64,000 nt of DNA from Stagonosporopsis chrysanthemi. Its lineage: Eukaryota > Ascomycota > Dothideomycetes > Pleosporales > Didymellaceae. The notes below the pieces were generated by a model, which worked only from the letters and a program-made list of their open reading frames with translations, was not told the DNA's origin and made no database searches. Both the position numbers and the translations under genes were made by a program. Where the stretch lies: contig JAFISE010000036.1 of NCBI GenBank assembly GCA_022560025.1, forward strand, positions 160,745-224,744, written 5' to 3'. Below, piece after piece: positions 1 through 11,828 of this stretch. How positions within the stretch are numbered: position 1 is the stretch's first letter; each line of letters opens with the position of its first letter.

Positions 1-429
1 AAAAGCGAACATGCAAATCAGGCTGCAAGGCCAGCAGCGTGGCTGGTGCTCTCGGCGATCTCGCGTCATCCCACTTCGCCCTGGCCTGAGCACCTCAGCC
101 CAAATAGTGGTGTCGGCCTTCGACGTTCACTTGTCGCCCACCCACTCACGTCCCCGAACATGAGCACCTGCGCCCTGCCTACGACTGACTCACTCGCTGC
201 GCTGCGACAAACCCGCGCGCATACAATGCACGCGCCTTGAGACTTTAGGCAAACACAGATGCTGGTCAAGCCACCCACCAAACCCGCGCTTTCCCTCTGC
301 AAGCCTGCCAACCACGGTTCAGAGACCCCATAACCCTGTAAACCTCGACCCCGGATAAACACATCACTCTCATACTATTTCCGCACAACGTATGCGACAC
401 TCACTCTGGCCTCGCACACACCAACCATC
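1..429. other. intergenic, no gene seen
   Basis: This stretch precedes the PIN-domain gene. Reading frames here are short and mutually overlapping, with no recognisable protein. It probably holds the promoter and 5' leader of the gene that starts at 430; the CA/CT-rich bases just before the ATG fit a fungal leader. Confidence 0.5.
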
Positions 430-1847
430 ATGCGCAGCAGCCCATTTCCGCCTCGGGCCAGCGCCAACACCACGGCTACGCGCGCACCCGAACCGCCCAA
501 GCGTAAGGTCTTCAATTGCATAGTCGACGAAACCGCCTTGATCGCTGGCGTGAAAAAGAGTACCCGTGACGGGATCCGCAAGTGGATCTCGCAGGGCGCC
601 ATTCGTCTCTTTGTACCACTTCACAGTAAGAGCAAATGACACAGGCGCAGTCGACCTTCACTGACGACACAACAGCGCTCAACGCACTCCACCAAGTCAA
701 AAATGGCAACGAGCGTATCAACGCAGACGCACGTGAAGCGGTCAAATGGCTAGACGAAATAACTTCCATGTCTTCTGGTGACGCCGCCGATCGCGTTCTT
801 CTCGAAGGGGTCGATGAAGCATACAGTACCTGGGAAGAGGTGGAAAAGTTCATGTTGCCTGAGACTCTGCTTTCCATGGACGACAGCGAGTCTGAAGATG
901 ACGACTACCACGAGGACTTGGAGAGCTCGTTCAATGCACTTGACGTGTCCGATGAGACCTCCATGAGCTCAACGCAGAGTCTTGACGGTACCGCACTCAG
1001 GACCCCAGAATCGCCGCGATCAGCCATGGGCAAAAAGAAGACTATCGACCATGAGGAGCTCTTCCCCAAGGAGAACGCAAACACCAAACCCTCAAGCTCA
1101 CCTGACCGTACTGCGCGCAATAGTGGAGAGTCAGCTCGAGGATCAAGGTCGCCCAAGCGTACCGTCCCTGACTACTTGAAGCCATTGTTCAACCACATTC
1201 TCTGGCGCATCAACAAAGAGTCGAATCCGCATGCTGCGCTTGCTTCTTACATTCTTCTTACAAATGATCCTAGAAAGCAGGTGATTGCTTCCAAGTTCGG
1301 CATTCGCGCCAAACGTCTAGAGCAGCTCCGCGATACTGTCGCTCGTGAGGACCGAGAGTACAAGAACCATTTGACTCTTCACAAGATCGAGTCCGAGTCC
1401 AATATCGCAAAGAAGAACGCACCGGTAACGCCAAAGACGGCTGAACGCCCAAAATCCAGTCATTCCACGAATGACAAGCCAGAGGAGGGATCTGATGACG
1501 AGGACGTAGTTCTATTCCAACGCGCGCCTCGTGGTCCCGCAGCGATCACAGACAATCAGCGGGTATGGGATCCCAATGACTTTGGCCGTACCAAGCAGCA
1601 GCAGTCGCCAAGAGGAGGTCGAGGAGCACACGTTGCGCCTCGAGGTCGTGGTATGCCATCTCCGCGAGGTCGCGGTGCCTTTGTGCCTCGCGGAGCCTAT
1701 GTTGCACCAGGACCGCCTGTCCGCGCACCGCCTGCTCCTCGCCACGATCCGAATGCGCCAATTGACCCAAATTCTTTCGCTCGTCCCGTCGTTCGAGCAA
1801 GCCCAGCACGTGGTGGAAGTGGACGGAAACTGTGGGAGCCGAACTAG
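430..1847 (+). CDS. PIN-domain protein, Nmd4-like, with RGG-rich C-terminus
   Basis: Two exons, 430-625 and 676-1847, joined across a 50-bp GTAAG..CAG intron, give 455 residues. The splice restores one continuous PIN N-terminus: an Asp-bearing first strand (VDETALI, about residue 35), then LFVPLHTL and the helix with NGNERINADAREAVKW. The centre is acidic and Ser-rich, followed by a helical segment (DYLKPLFNHILWRINKE). The last 120 residues are rich in Arg, Gly and Pro with repeated RGG/RGR, typical of RNA-binding tails. PIN folds of this type occur in fungal nonsense-mediated-decay factors (Nmd4) and EST1/SMG relatives. A role in mRNA turnover is inferred from family and tail, not shown. It converges with the tyrosinase gene downstream. 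Confidence 0.8.
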
Positions 1848-2352
1848 TCGCTTTCAGATGGCGTCGAGAATGACTGCCTAGCTCACACGTTTCTCAACAC
1901 TTCATCAAAGGCCATACCCATGACTTGTGCCAAACTCAGCCTAGAGAGGGCCTGACGACGCCGCTGGTCAATACCGCTGCGCAGACGTCAACCCTTCGGA
2001 TTGCTGCTGTACGGAATGTTTACCTGGACCTCGAGATTTGACCGTAGGCTTTGAACGCTCGCTGCTTCCTGCCGTCAATCGTTCGTCTACAGTTCTGGGG
2101 GTGCAATGAGATGTGGCAGATGCCCTGTGCGCTCGCTACAGCACGGCTCAACACTGCTTAGGAACGCCGTCTTCACGAAACAAGTGTGTGCACTCCATCA
2201 TTTCCTTGCCTTGTCATAATTCTACTCATGTTGCTATCGAGTTTGCAGGATCACATATCAGAAATTGCCAGAATATTAAATTGTCATTCATTCACGACTG
2301 AACTGTCCAATTGCAATTGCTTTCGACGTCGAAAGTCCATACCATCAATGCT
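1848..2352. other. convergent intergenic spacer
   Basis: This is the 3' side of both the PIN-domain gene and the minus-strand tyrosinase. It becomes AT-richer toward 2260-2340, as expected for 3' ends. I see no coding signal. Confidence 0.5.
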
Positions 2353-3728
2353 CTAAAGGTAAATGTAGCAGAACGGTCCAGCTGTAGTATTCATCAACTC
2401 CCTCATAGGCAAAACCCCATCCCACGCATATCCAAGATCAACCAGCGTATCTAGCGTCGTATTAGGACTCGGTGGCGCATTCAAAAATGTCCCTGTGCCC
2501 GCAATCCCCTTGTCCCCAAGCGCCATCTTCGCATGCAGATTCTGCCAAATCCACCACACACGATCTATCTGCGCGTGGTGCAGATGGAAGGCCGGGTCGC
2601 CAGGTGAGATGTAGAAGTCGCGGCCTGGGTCGCCGCCCAGAGAGTAGTGTCCGCCGCCATGGATGCCGATGTTTCCTGAGCCGGGCACGCCTTGCATGGT
2701 CAGCTGGAAATCGGCAATGTTGTCGTTGGTGAGGATGGTGGTGGCAATTGCGGAGGCGTTTGCATATTGGCGGTTTATTGCGTCAGTCAGGTCGAGTTTG
2801 AGGCAGCGCGGGTTGTGGGCGAAGCCGTCGCCGTTGGAAAGTATGGTGCCATTTATGAGGGGGAGGAGGACAGGGCCAAGATTGACGCTCACTGATGTGG
2901 TCAGTTCTCATGCTAATCCAATCGTTTGGTTTGGCATACTGTTCCTGAAGGGCCCTGACATCACGCAGCCTCCGCCGTTCCCGGCTGGCAGATACAGAGG
3001 CAGGTTACTACCCGGCGCGGCTGGGAGAGAGATCTTGCCTAGCTCGTTTCCAGGCTCATACGCCCCGTTTCCAGATAGAGATGTGTCGCTGCCATCGAAG
3101 ATGGGTGACTCTTCAAGCCCGGTTATAGCCGTCTGCCCAGTCCCAGTATGGCTGCGTACCTCTGTATCCGCATTCTGTGCGAAGAGCCTGCTCGTAAGCT
3201 CGTATATAGTAGCGATGCTATTGCCTGTCAGCATCCTATTTCCCTTGGCGTGTAGCACATACCCAGCCCAAAAATGTGCCCGAGTAGTGGTGGAATATTG
3301 TCTGATTGATGTGCGTCCCGACCCAATCATCGAACCTTGATATCGCGCCCGGAATCAGCGCGGCTGGTGTCTTCGCCTTCTTTTCTTGGAAGCATTGTAC
3401 AGCACTTATGTACGCTTTCCGTTCTTTCTTCGATAACGATCCCCTGCGAGCTGTTAGCAAAAGACCGCGATCGAAAAGCACAATGCTTGTACCATTCCTT
3501 TCGAATCGATAGAGTAGCTGGGGTACAAACGCTGCGCTTGTTAATGTTGTTGTTATCGAGGCTACTCTCCGTTCTGTCCTTCGCGAATTTGGCTAGCTCT
3601 GCGAGTTGGTTCAGTGCAATGCTCGGGTCCTTCGAAGCGACAGTTGGCAGATCTCCGTGGGCCGCGGGAAGAGCAGAAGCAATATCTGCCGTCAACAGGC
3701 ATAACAATGTTGATATGTCAAGACGCAT
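2353..3728 (-). CDS. secreted tyrosinase, frameshifted
   Basis: This is a copper monooxygenase of the tyrosinase central-domain family, which oxidises phenols to quinones. Exons read 3728-3493, 3443-3263, 3217-2940 and 2891-2353, joined by clean GT..AG introns of 45-49 bp. A signal peptide (MRLDISTLLCLLTADIASA) opens the protein. The CuA region has HINQT, a His and the HRYYIRAYEQALRTECGYRG stretch leading to QPYWDW. The CuB region has GIHGGGHY and FHLHHAQIDRVWWIWQ. Summed exons leave one base too many. The frame breaks inside exon 3 just after WDWADGYNR, at a run of three G on the coding strand (3118-3120); dropping one G restores the family motif LEESPIFDGSD. No intron with usable borders explains it. 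Either a recent inactivating indel or a sequence error. The restored length would be 410 residues, normal for short secreted fungal tyrosinases. Confidence 0.85.
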
Positions 3729-5836
3729 GTTTGCGAACGGGTGCCTTGATGGACAGTAATCTTATTACTATCAATGGCCGGAAGTTGACCTTTGTAGATA
3801 CAAAACTACCAATTCGAATATAGCCAAGGATAGTCTGCATATAAGTAAGGTGGGCCGTGTACTCGTAGACCTCCATTTGCTATATGATCCAGGCTCCAGG
3901 CCAAGGCAGGCAGATATATGCATCCTTGCAAGGTCGTCAAAGATCCGGTTGTTCGCCCTTGACATGGAGTACGCCTAACCGCTTACATTTCCAATATGCA
4001 CGCCAATGTCGCTTACTGCATGGCTTGCGAGGCGAATGAAGGAACACTCATGATTCACGGCTGTATCATTGACTCGGCGTCTTGAAAGGATCGTGGGTAG
4101 CCTGTATTATCTCTGGGGACGTTGCCGCTAGGTAATGGATTCCATCTGCATTGATACGCTACTTTTTCGAAGACGCGTCTCAAACGTTCCTGGCAGAGTC
4201 TGTGATCAGCCATATATTCAGTGGGTCGATGTGCGTGGATCAGCATGATGGTTGTACGTCTAAGATAAGTTGAAGCGGAGCAATGAAGCATTTAACTTGA
4301 AAATCACCAAGTGAAACGTTATGCTCCTCATGTGCATAAGCCGGGCTTGGAATTATCAGTCGATAAAAAAGCTGACCGCTTTGTGAGAAGAGGAAGAAGA
4401 GCGAACGCTCTGCACAAACGGTGTTTAAGGCCAGAAATGGTCGAAAATTGTATGAGAGACATACGTTGTAAGCTTTTCTTTGCTCCACCCAGCAGCGTCT
4501 TGACAGCACACCTGCTTAAAACAGACATCAGATTTGGCCGGCTAGTCCCTCCATATCTCCCATGGCCAGATCATACTGCTTTTGTATACTGCACTACGGT
4601 TTATCTAGACTATGCCAATGTTCTTAAAGCATGGTCAGTCCGACTTCTGTCTGAGACGCAGATCTTGCATCGTATAATCCAAAAACAATGCAAGGTATAG
4701 TGTAAGGTTGACAGCGGCCGGGATTCCATCATCCCAGGGGGTCCTGTAAATTGCCTATTAATTTAAATCTTACTCGTGCGTCCTCTGACCATGCGCTTTC
4801 ATACGAGGTCTGGAGATTGCTGTACATAACTTGTTCAATGGTAACCTTTGCGAGCAGACCTTTCGTACATTACGTTGTTGAATATGTGGCTCCAAAGTCA
4901 TACGAGTCCGCGCGAGCCCGGCTGACGAATAATGTCTGCCAGTCGAAGCGCGTGCCGGCGTCATATTCCTATCTTAGCAACGGTCCTGGGGTCTCGTAGA
5001 GAGATCGGTTCAATGTAGTCCTCCAGGTTAGTTTTAGTTGCAGTCAGACGGATTCCATCCCCCAGTAATAGCCCAAAGCCACGTAGCGCCCAATTTCTCG
5101 TTTATGAGAGATGTGAAGTCGTATGGGATCGCCGTCTCTCTACCCAAAGTCGATCGCCTGTTTTCGAAGAAATGTCGTGGGATCATCATACGGCACACAA
5201 GCTTTATGTGTCGAATCAACAGGTGTACACATGACATCACCTTTTTCGAGGTGCAACCTGAGAGGCCGTGAGAGCCCATGTGTGAGCCAGATCCAAGCGC
5301 ACATCGCAAGGGTTAGACACGAATAACGGTTTCCAGGGATGAATGAGATTGAGAGAGAAATAGAAAAAGCTAGTAGTATGATTACATATACCTTCGATGC
5401 AGTAGGGTTGAAAGCGCATGAAGCGTTTATCCGCATACTCATGGAAGCACACAGGGTATCTGAGTGGCTTTCAGTCCGCATTGCAAGAGACGCAATGTTC
5501 ATCGGAGCTTCCTGGAGCACAACGTTAATGCCGTCCTGGTTGAGCTTACGTGCCTTGCAATGTCGCTGCTGGTCCCTAAATCGAGCCATCGTCGATGTTG
5601 GAGACCAGCCCTCGACGGCCTGCCATGGCAAAAACCGGAGCTCCGTTAAGAGCAATGCATCTGAACGAGAGCGTGGTGATCCTCTCGCATCCACATTTTT
5701 GGTGTACAAGGCTGATGAGACAGGTGGCCAGCTGCGCCAACGCCGTTAACGCCGATACGCCGACGCCAAAGCTCCACTAAAAAATCTATGGACAAAAGCT
5801 CCAAAGCTCACGACAATCGAAAACACGGAACCGGCC
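3729..5836. other. 2.1-kb gap, possible coding relic on minus strand
   Basis: No intact gene is visible. Between about 4690 and 5310 the minus strand holds stretches that read like protein but are broken across frames. One is a 30-residue piece ending WLWAITGGWNPSDCN near 5034. Another runs from EYDAGTRFDWQTLF (near 4980) through one stop toward IEQVMYSNLQTSYESAW. I cannot assign a family. The remainder shows nothing. Confidence 0.3.
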
Positions 5837-7496
5837 ATGCTCACCGAACAGTTCCTGACCGCCATTGCTGGCTCGACAAAGCCAAATACTGGCGTTACTA
5901 AAGACCAAGGGATATTCGTTCACGAGTTCCAGCCTTTGGCCGCGCAGCGACATGTATTCAAGAAGAGCGCGACCGCTCAGAACGGCATTGCTGTGAGCAG
6001 CACGCACATCTTTGCCGCGCAAACCGAGAAATCGATCATCCATGTGTACAATCGCGAGAAGGGTAACCAAGAGGCTATTGTGCCGTTTCCTGAGAGCATC
6101 CACAGCATTGCGCTCGCAGCGCAGGATACCGTACTGCTACTGGGCGCAGAGAGCGGAAGAATTCTGGCTTGGGAGGTCAGTCATGCCTCAAAACTTGTAC
6201 ATAGGATTTTAGTGCTGATACATAGCACAGATATGCTCAGGTCGTCTCGTCTCCACATCCACTTCGCACCTACAGCCTGTGACATCTCTCGTTGTCGATC
6301 CTTCCTCAAATTTCTTCCTCTCTGGCTCTGCAGACGCCATGATTCACGTGTGGGCACTTGCTTCAATCCTTTCGTTCTCTCCAGATACTTCACGATCGCC
6401 TGTACACACACTCTCAACGCATCGCGGGCCCATTTCCTCCATAGCTTGCGGGCACAGCTCCAGCACCGCCAACATCGCAGTGTCAATATCAGGGGATAAG
6501 TCGGCCATTGTGTGGGACTATCACAATGGGCAGGCACTTCGTACCTACCTTCTGCCTGAAACACCCACGGCAGTGACTCTGGATCCGGCTGACCGAGCAT
6601 GCTTTGTCGCCTACGCGGATGGAAGCCTACAGACAATTGACTTCTATGATGACATACAGAGAACGACAGCAGTCGACGTCCTGCGGGATGTTTCATCCTC
6701 ACACAGACCGATGCAACCTTCGCCGAAGACCAGGTTTGGTGCGGACTCGCAAAAGCTTGGTGGGACGCTCAGTCTCACTCTCAGCTGGGATGGCACAACT
6801 CTTCTCTCTGGTCACAGCAGCGGCAAGGTCGCCGCCTGGGATGTGGCGAAGAACAACTATCTTTCTACCTTGACCAACCTACCAGGGCCTGTGAGCAGCT
6901 TGCAGTTCTTGCGTCCTACAGGCTTTGCAAATACCAACGGATCCAGCTTCAAAGTTCAGACCATAGTCAAGCCGAAACAAGATGCGGGATTGACCGGCAG
7001 TAGCAGTGGCCTGGTTCCCTCAAATTACAATCTCAGCATGCAATTCACTGGTAGAGTGAGCATTCCAGCTGTGTCAGCTACAGAGAAATCGTCCACCAAG
7101 ACAAACTCGATCGCAGATGCTCTCGCCCACCCTAGTTTCCCAGCAAGTATGCTTGAAGAAAGTCTCGCAGAATTGGATTCATGGGTTACTCCGTCTAGAA
7201 GCAGCAATGCTCCAGCTGCTGTCACGGCACCAAGCCAGCAGGACGTAGAGCCACCGACTACTGATAGCGATGCGTCTCAAGATGAGATTAAGGAATTGAA
7301 GAAGCAGCTTGCCAGTTTACAGCGGATTCAGAAAGTTACTTTTGCTCAGCTGGCGGAACTTCGCGAGGAGAAAGAGTACTTTGTCAAGAAAGAGAAGGGG
7401 CGTACTGAACGCGCAAAGGCGAAACAGAAAGCTGGTTCCAAGCCTGGAGATAACGATGTGGATATGAGTGACGGCAACGACGGTACCGAGTCGTAA
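5837..7496 (+). CDS. IPI3: pre-rRNA-processing protein Ipi3 (WD40)
   Basis: Two exons, 5837-6175 and 6231-7496, separated by a 55-bp intron, give 534 residues. Ipi3 is the WD40 member of the Rix1-Ipi1-Ipi3 complex, which works with Mdn1 on ITS2 processing and 60S pre-ribosome maturation in the nucleus. WD40 blades are visible: IIHVYNREKG, ILAWE, SGSADAMIHVWALAS, SGDKSAIVWDYHNG, LSGHSSGKVAAWDV. Across the splice the frame gives GRLVSTSTSHLQPVTS, the very conserved Ipi3 segment before blade three. A C-terminal coiled coil (DEIKELKKQLASLQRIQKV onward) and a basic tail match the family. The start is the first ATG of the open frame. Nog2 at the other end of the window acts in the same 60S pathway. 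Confidence 0.93.
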
Positions 7497-9839
7497 ACCC
7501 CAAGGCCAGGAGATTCAGTGACACGAACCGCCATTTGCGCGGATTGATACGATGGAAAAAGGAAAAGTGAGGCAGATGGCGATTGCTTCGGGCCCCTCGG
7601 CCGATCGTCTTCGAACGTCTGACCTGCGAGATTTGTATGACGCCTACGTATGGTATCGCGTATCGCCAAGTCCCTTGCATGACCGAAGGACGGCACCGAC
7701 AGTCGAGACCATGTTGTGACTGTGTATACCTTTCACGTATTGGGCCACGATTGCATCAGCAGCTTATGGCGAAGGCACATCTGCGACCTTGGCTCAGCTT
7801 GAATCCTGGCTTAAACACAACATAACAGCTCAAGCTATGGCACGATATCAAGCGGTTCACAAAGTGGGGTAGAAGCTGAGTACAACTGTTGACGAGAAAC
7901 GCCATGTCCAACGTCGCGTTCGGGACCGCAGCATCTGCACAGCGGGACAAACAAAGCATCAGACGCTGCGGCCTTCTCAACGGCAAGTCCGTCCAACGAC
8001 GCGCTCAACGATGCAGCGCTGCAGTGCGACGGCGCGGCGGTAGAGCAAAAGCCCTCGTGCGAGTCCGCTGAGTGGTTTGTGAGCGCAAATGAGGAAGTCG
8101 GATGCCGTGGCACGCTGCCGCGCCGATCGCTGCCGCTTTCGGCGGCCGTGATGCAGCGGTGTGAGAACAGGTGCAGGAGCCCATCTAGCCACACGGCAAG
8201 GCAGCGCGGTCAATATTATGACAATCTCCTCGCAATCCACTCGCACGAGCGCGCAAAGCAGCCGAAAGAACAGACAGCGTCTTGACTACACACTACACTA
8301 CTACTACTCAACAATCATAAATGCTTACCCCACAAGCATCATGCAAACTGCGAATCTGTGTGATCCCAACCACTACCCTCATCCCCCGAACTCTCCCTTC
8401 CCCTCATCCCCAGTCGCGCGCGTGAACCAATTGTACCTGCGTTGCGTCGGTACCTCGCCGTGTTTGCTTTTTCCCACACACGTGCGCCACCTCGCACGCA
8501 CAGCTGATCCGGCTACTGCCGTTTCCGGAGCGCGGCAGCAGCAGCGGCAACACCAACAGCAATAATAGCAGAACTGATAGTAGCGGGGCCAGTGGATCCC
8601 ATGGCGGCAGGCGGGCAAACGTTCGGGAACAGGGAAATGGGGTGGATCTTAACAGCTGTGCTAGAGGTAGTGATTTGGGGCCATGGGTCTGTGGGAGGGG
8701 GGGATGCGAGGGTGCTGGGAAGGGGGAGCTTTGTGAGTTGCTACGGCGTTTGTGGGCTTGCGAGTCATGGGGATGAGCGAGTGGGTCCGGACTAGGATGG
8801 TCAAGCCTTGCTTGCCTTGCCATCGGGGATTGCGTGTGGATTGCGTGTGGACTGCTGTATGCAGGTCCGTCGCCATGATCGTAGCGTCGACATCCATCCG
8901 ACTCAACTGTGAGTATGTGGGAGCAGCCTGTGTTGTTTGCGAGCATGACAGGGGATTGTGGGTGAACGGGGCACATTGGGATCACGCGAAAACCTGGGAA
9001 GTCTCGAGATACCTCATTTTGTTTGTTTTTTGTACAGTTCCTTCTTCTACCTAATGTTTGCTTGTGCTCGTAATAGCGACTCGACTAACTCGTCCGCGTG
9101 CCAGGACTGCCGAATTCGCTCACGAACATTTGTACCCTGCAGCGTCCCAATCCACCGGTTCCGAGCGTCCGACTATGACACAACATCAATCTATTCGTTG
9201 ATTTGCGCTCCAATGGGCCCGGGCCGTTTGCGTGTTGCGGCGAGGAGATCGAGATGCAAGGCTTAGTATTGAGAAGACTGTGGATACCGGATAGTGGTTG
9301 TGTATTTAGTGCAAAGGCAGGGTAGATATGTCCGATGGGAATAGCGGGAAACAGGCGGTGGTTGAGAGAACTCCAAAGTAACAAAAACCATAATGATGAT
9401 CAACGCTAATGTCGGTACCCTGAGGTTGATAGTCTTCGGTATTCGTCACGGTCGTACGTCGGTCCTCATAGTTCGGGGTGTAACTAGGAGAGGGATCAAG
9501 ATTAGAGGATTCCGCCTAAAAGTTTGAATTGTGGATGATGCCAGGATGAATTGATGAATGCCGCCGTATGGTCAAGAGTTGCGGTATGTGATAGTACCGG
9601 CGCTTTTGCCTATGCAAGAGGAAAGTAACAGAGTAATGTTCCGAGAAATGATTAACAATGGTATCGTTGATCGTGCGTGGTCGTGAGTGTTGAAGCAATG
9701 CGGATGGTAATGCAGATAGCAAACGAAAGCAATCGCAAGCTCGATGAACGCCGACGCTAGTAGTCGCTAAGATATCGGAATGAACCCTCAGAAGAGCAAA
9801 AATGTGTACAAAGTTTGCGAGTGTGCGAGTGAACGATCC
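7497..9839. other. 2.3-kb gap, no gene seen
   Basis: Several short frames exist on both strands, but none resembles a protein or has convincing splice continuity. A CA/CT-rich leader-like stretch lies near 8280-8340, ahead of a 74-codon frame beginning at 8341. Its composition looks non-coding. The 3' ends of Ipi3 (plus) and the otubain (minus) flank the gap. Confidence 0.45.
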
Positions 9840-11828
9840 CTAAGATGGATGCTTGTGACGGCCTTTGTTGCCTATCGCATACTCTCCATCCGGGCACCAT
9901 TCCTCGGGTTGGAAGTCTGGGTTCATGAAGTGCGCCGTGTTGAAGTGCGAGCTAGGATTCATTAGACCAGACCTGTGTGCATGCGCCTGATTATACATAC
10001 TTGCGGAATATGGAAGTCTGAAAAGGCTGGGCCTGATTTGAGAAGCCAAACCCTGGTTCCAGTTGGTACATAGAAGGCCGGAACGGGAACGGTCCACTGC
10101 TTTCGACAGCCAAGGAGGCAGGCCGCTCGACGCTGACAGGGGGAGGCGGCGGCGGTGCAGGATGCATCGGAAGCGTAATAGGAGGCTGATCAAGCTGAAT
10201 GCTGTGGTGGCGCGGTGCGCTATACGAGGTTGCTTGACTGCTAGGAATGGGTGTGATGAAATCTAGCGAGCTTGTGATTGGAGGCGCAGGCATGGATGCG
10301 CTTGGATAAGGTGAGATAGGAGTGGGCTGAGGCTGTGACGCAGGGGTCGGATTGCAGTCGTAGGAGAGTGAGGCCCATCCTCCCAGGCTTGGACGGCCCA
10401 TGCCTGGAATCATACTCATGACATCGCCAAAGTTAGAGGCTTGGGGCAGAAACTCGTCCGTGTAGTTGGTAAAATTGACCTGGAGTGGTGCTTGAGAGGC
10501 AACGGGCTGATGGTGGATGGGTGTGGGGACATCTTCCGCCTTGTAGAGGATGTCGTAGTGGCCTCTGAGCGTGGGAGGTCAGTATAAGGGTAGTGCACTG
10601 GTCAATGGGCACTTACGGGCGGTACAGCAATCTCAGCATGGGAGATCCAGGTACTGTGGGCTCTGCGTAGTAGCTGCGGTTGATCTCCTCTCCCGGAGAG
10701 CGGTCAAGATACCATACTTCGAGTCCGAGGCCAGCAGGCTTGACGAGGGCATCGGCGAGGGCGGCGACACCAACATTGTCAGCCTCGCACTGCGCTGGGT
10801 CGATGTTGTTGTTGCAGTACGCCTTGACATCGCCCATGAGGACGAAGTTTCTGTAGTCGTCTGCATGGTTCTGGACCCAGGCGCTGGCAAGAAGCTGGCC
10901 TGGTTAGTGGGAGAGTGCGAGAGAGATTTTGCAGACTTGCCTTGAAGTAGGTGATGATGGCCATGGAGATGCCCAGATCGTTGAAGGCCTGGAGCAAGAT
11001 GTCGGCGGCATTGCCATCCATGGCGTCGACCGAGTGGCCCAGCTTGCGCAGCAGGTCGAAGGCCTCATCAGCAAAATCAATCCAGATGTCGCGGGAGTAG
11101 CCAATGTTGTCGAGCAGGTTGCCCATGGAGATCAGGCGGCCTTCTTCATCTGCGAAGCGCTGGCCGTCCCCAAGACAGACCAGGGCTTCAAAGTAGGTGA
11201 AGGCGATGGCTGGGCATGTTAGCCTAAACAAGCGACGAGCACGAGGCGCTGCAACTCACCTCGCCAGCCGCAGTGGCCGTCGCCGCGGCAGGTGCGGAAG
11301 TAGGCGTACTTGCCGGGCAGGGCGGCTGTCTTGATCCTGTAGACGGGATCGGCGTTGGCATACTGGGTGGTGATGGCAGCGCTGCTCTGGCGGTCGCCGA
11401 CAAGCGGACCCTGGCAGCTGTCAATTTGCCGCATTCAGCGAGCAGCAGTGCAGCAGGTGCAGACTTACAGTGGCTTCGGGCTCATATTCGCTCGCCAGCT
11501 TCTGCATGTAGGCATGCTCCTCTTCGGCGGTCATGAATGCGGGGTCTGCCATGCTGAAGGTCGCGACGCGGCCGTGCGGGTGCGGGTGCTGGTGCTGGTG
11601 CTGGTGCTGGCCAGTGTGTTGGTGGTTAAAGGCGGGAGCGTGGGCCGGGGCGCGGATTGGTAGCGGCCGACCATACGTTAACCCTGGGTGGGCCGCGCTG
11701 CCATAGGCGCTCTGTGCGTGAACTCCATAGTGGCCGCCGAGATGCGCGGCGCCGAGACCGTGACCGTGACCATGATCAATGCCGTGAGAGTGGTGGAAGC
11801 CCCCCGTCATCACCGACGGGCGACTCAT
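9840..11828 (-). CDS. otubain-type ubiquitin thioesterase
   Basis: This is a C65 cysteine protease that cleaves ubiquitin from conjugates. Six exons: 11828-11469, 11410-11260, 11209-10941, 10894-10617, 10564-10001, 9951-9840. All phases agree. Catalytic Cys lies in TCRGDGHCGWR and catalytic His in RPGHYDILYK. The OTU body includes GPLVGDRQSSAAI, LLASAWVQNH and VEPFG-equivalent VWYLDRSPGEEINRSYY. The first ~110 residues are rich in His-Gly and His-Gln (HQHQHQHPHPHG), an extension not needed for catalysis. A Pro-rich, probably disordered segment of about 150 residues lies between the OTU core and the final NSHFNTAHFMNPDF motif. The third intron starts GCAAGT, so it is a GC-AG intron. Function is confident; substrate linkage is unknown. 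Confidence 0.92.

Noticed and set aside
8341..8565. 74-codon frame after a CT-rich leader
   Set aside because: Ends in a Gln run, composition looks non-coding, no supporting splice sites.
9973..10000. 28-base intron in otubain ending CACACAG
   Set aside because: It restores a frame but is too short for a fungal intron. The next acceptor (CCTAG at 9952) gives a 49-base intron and the family motif FRNSHFNTAHF.
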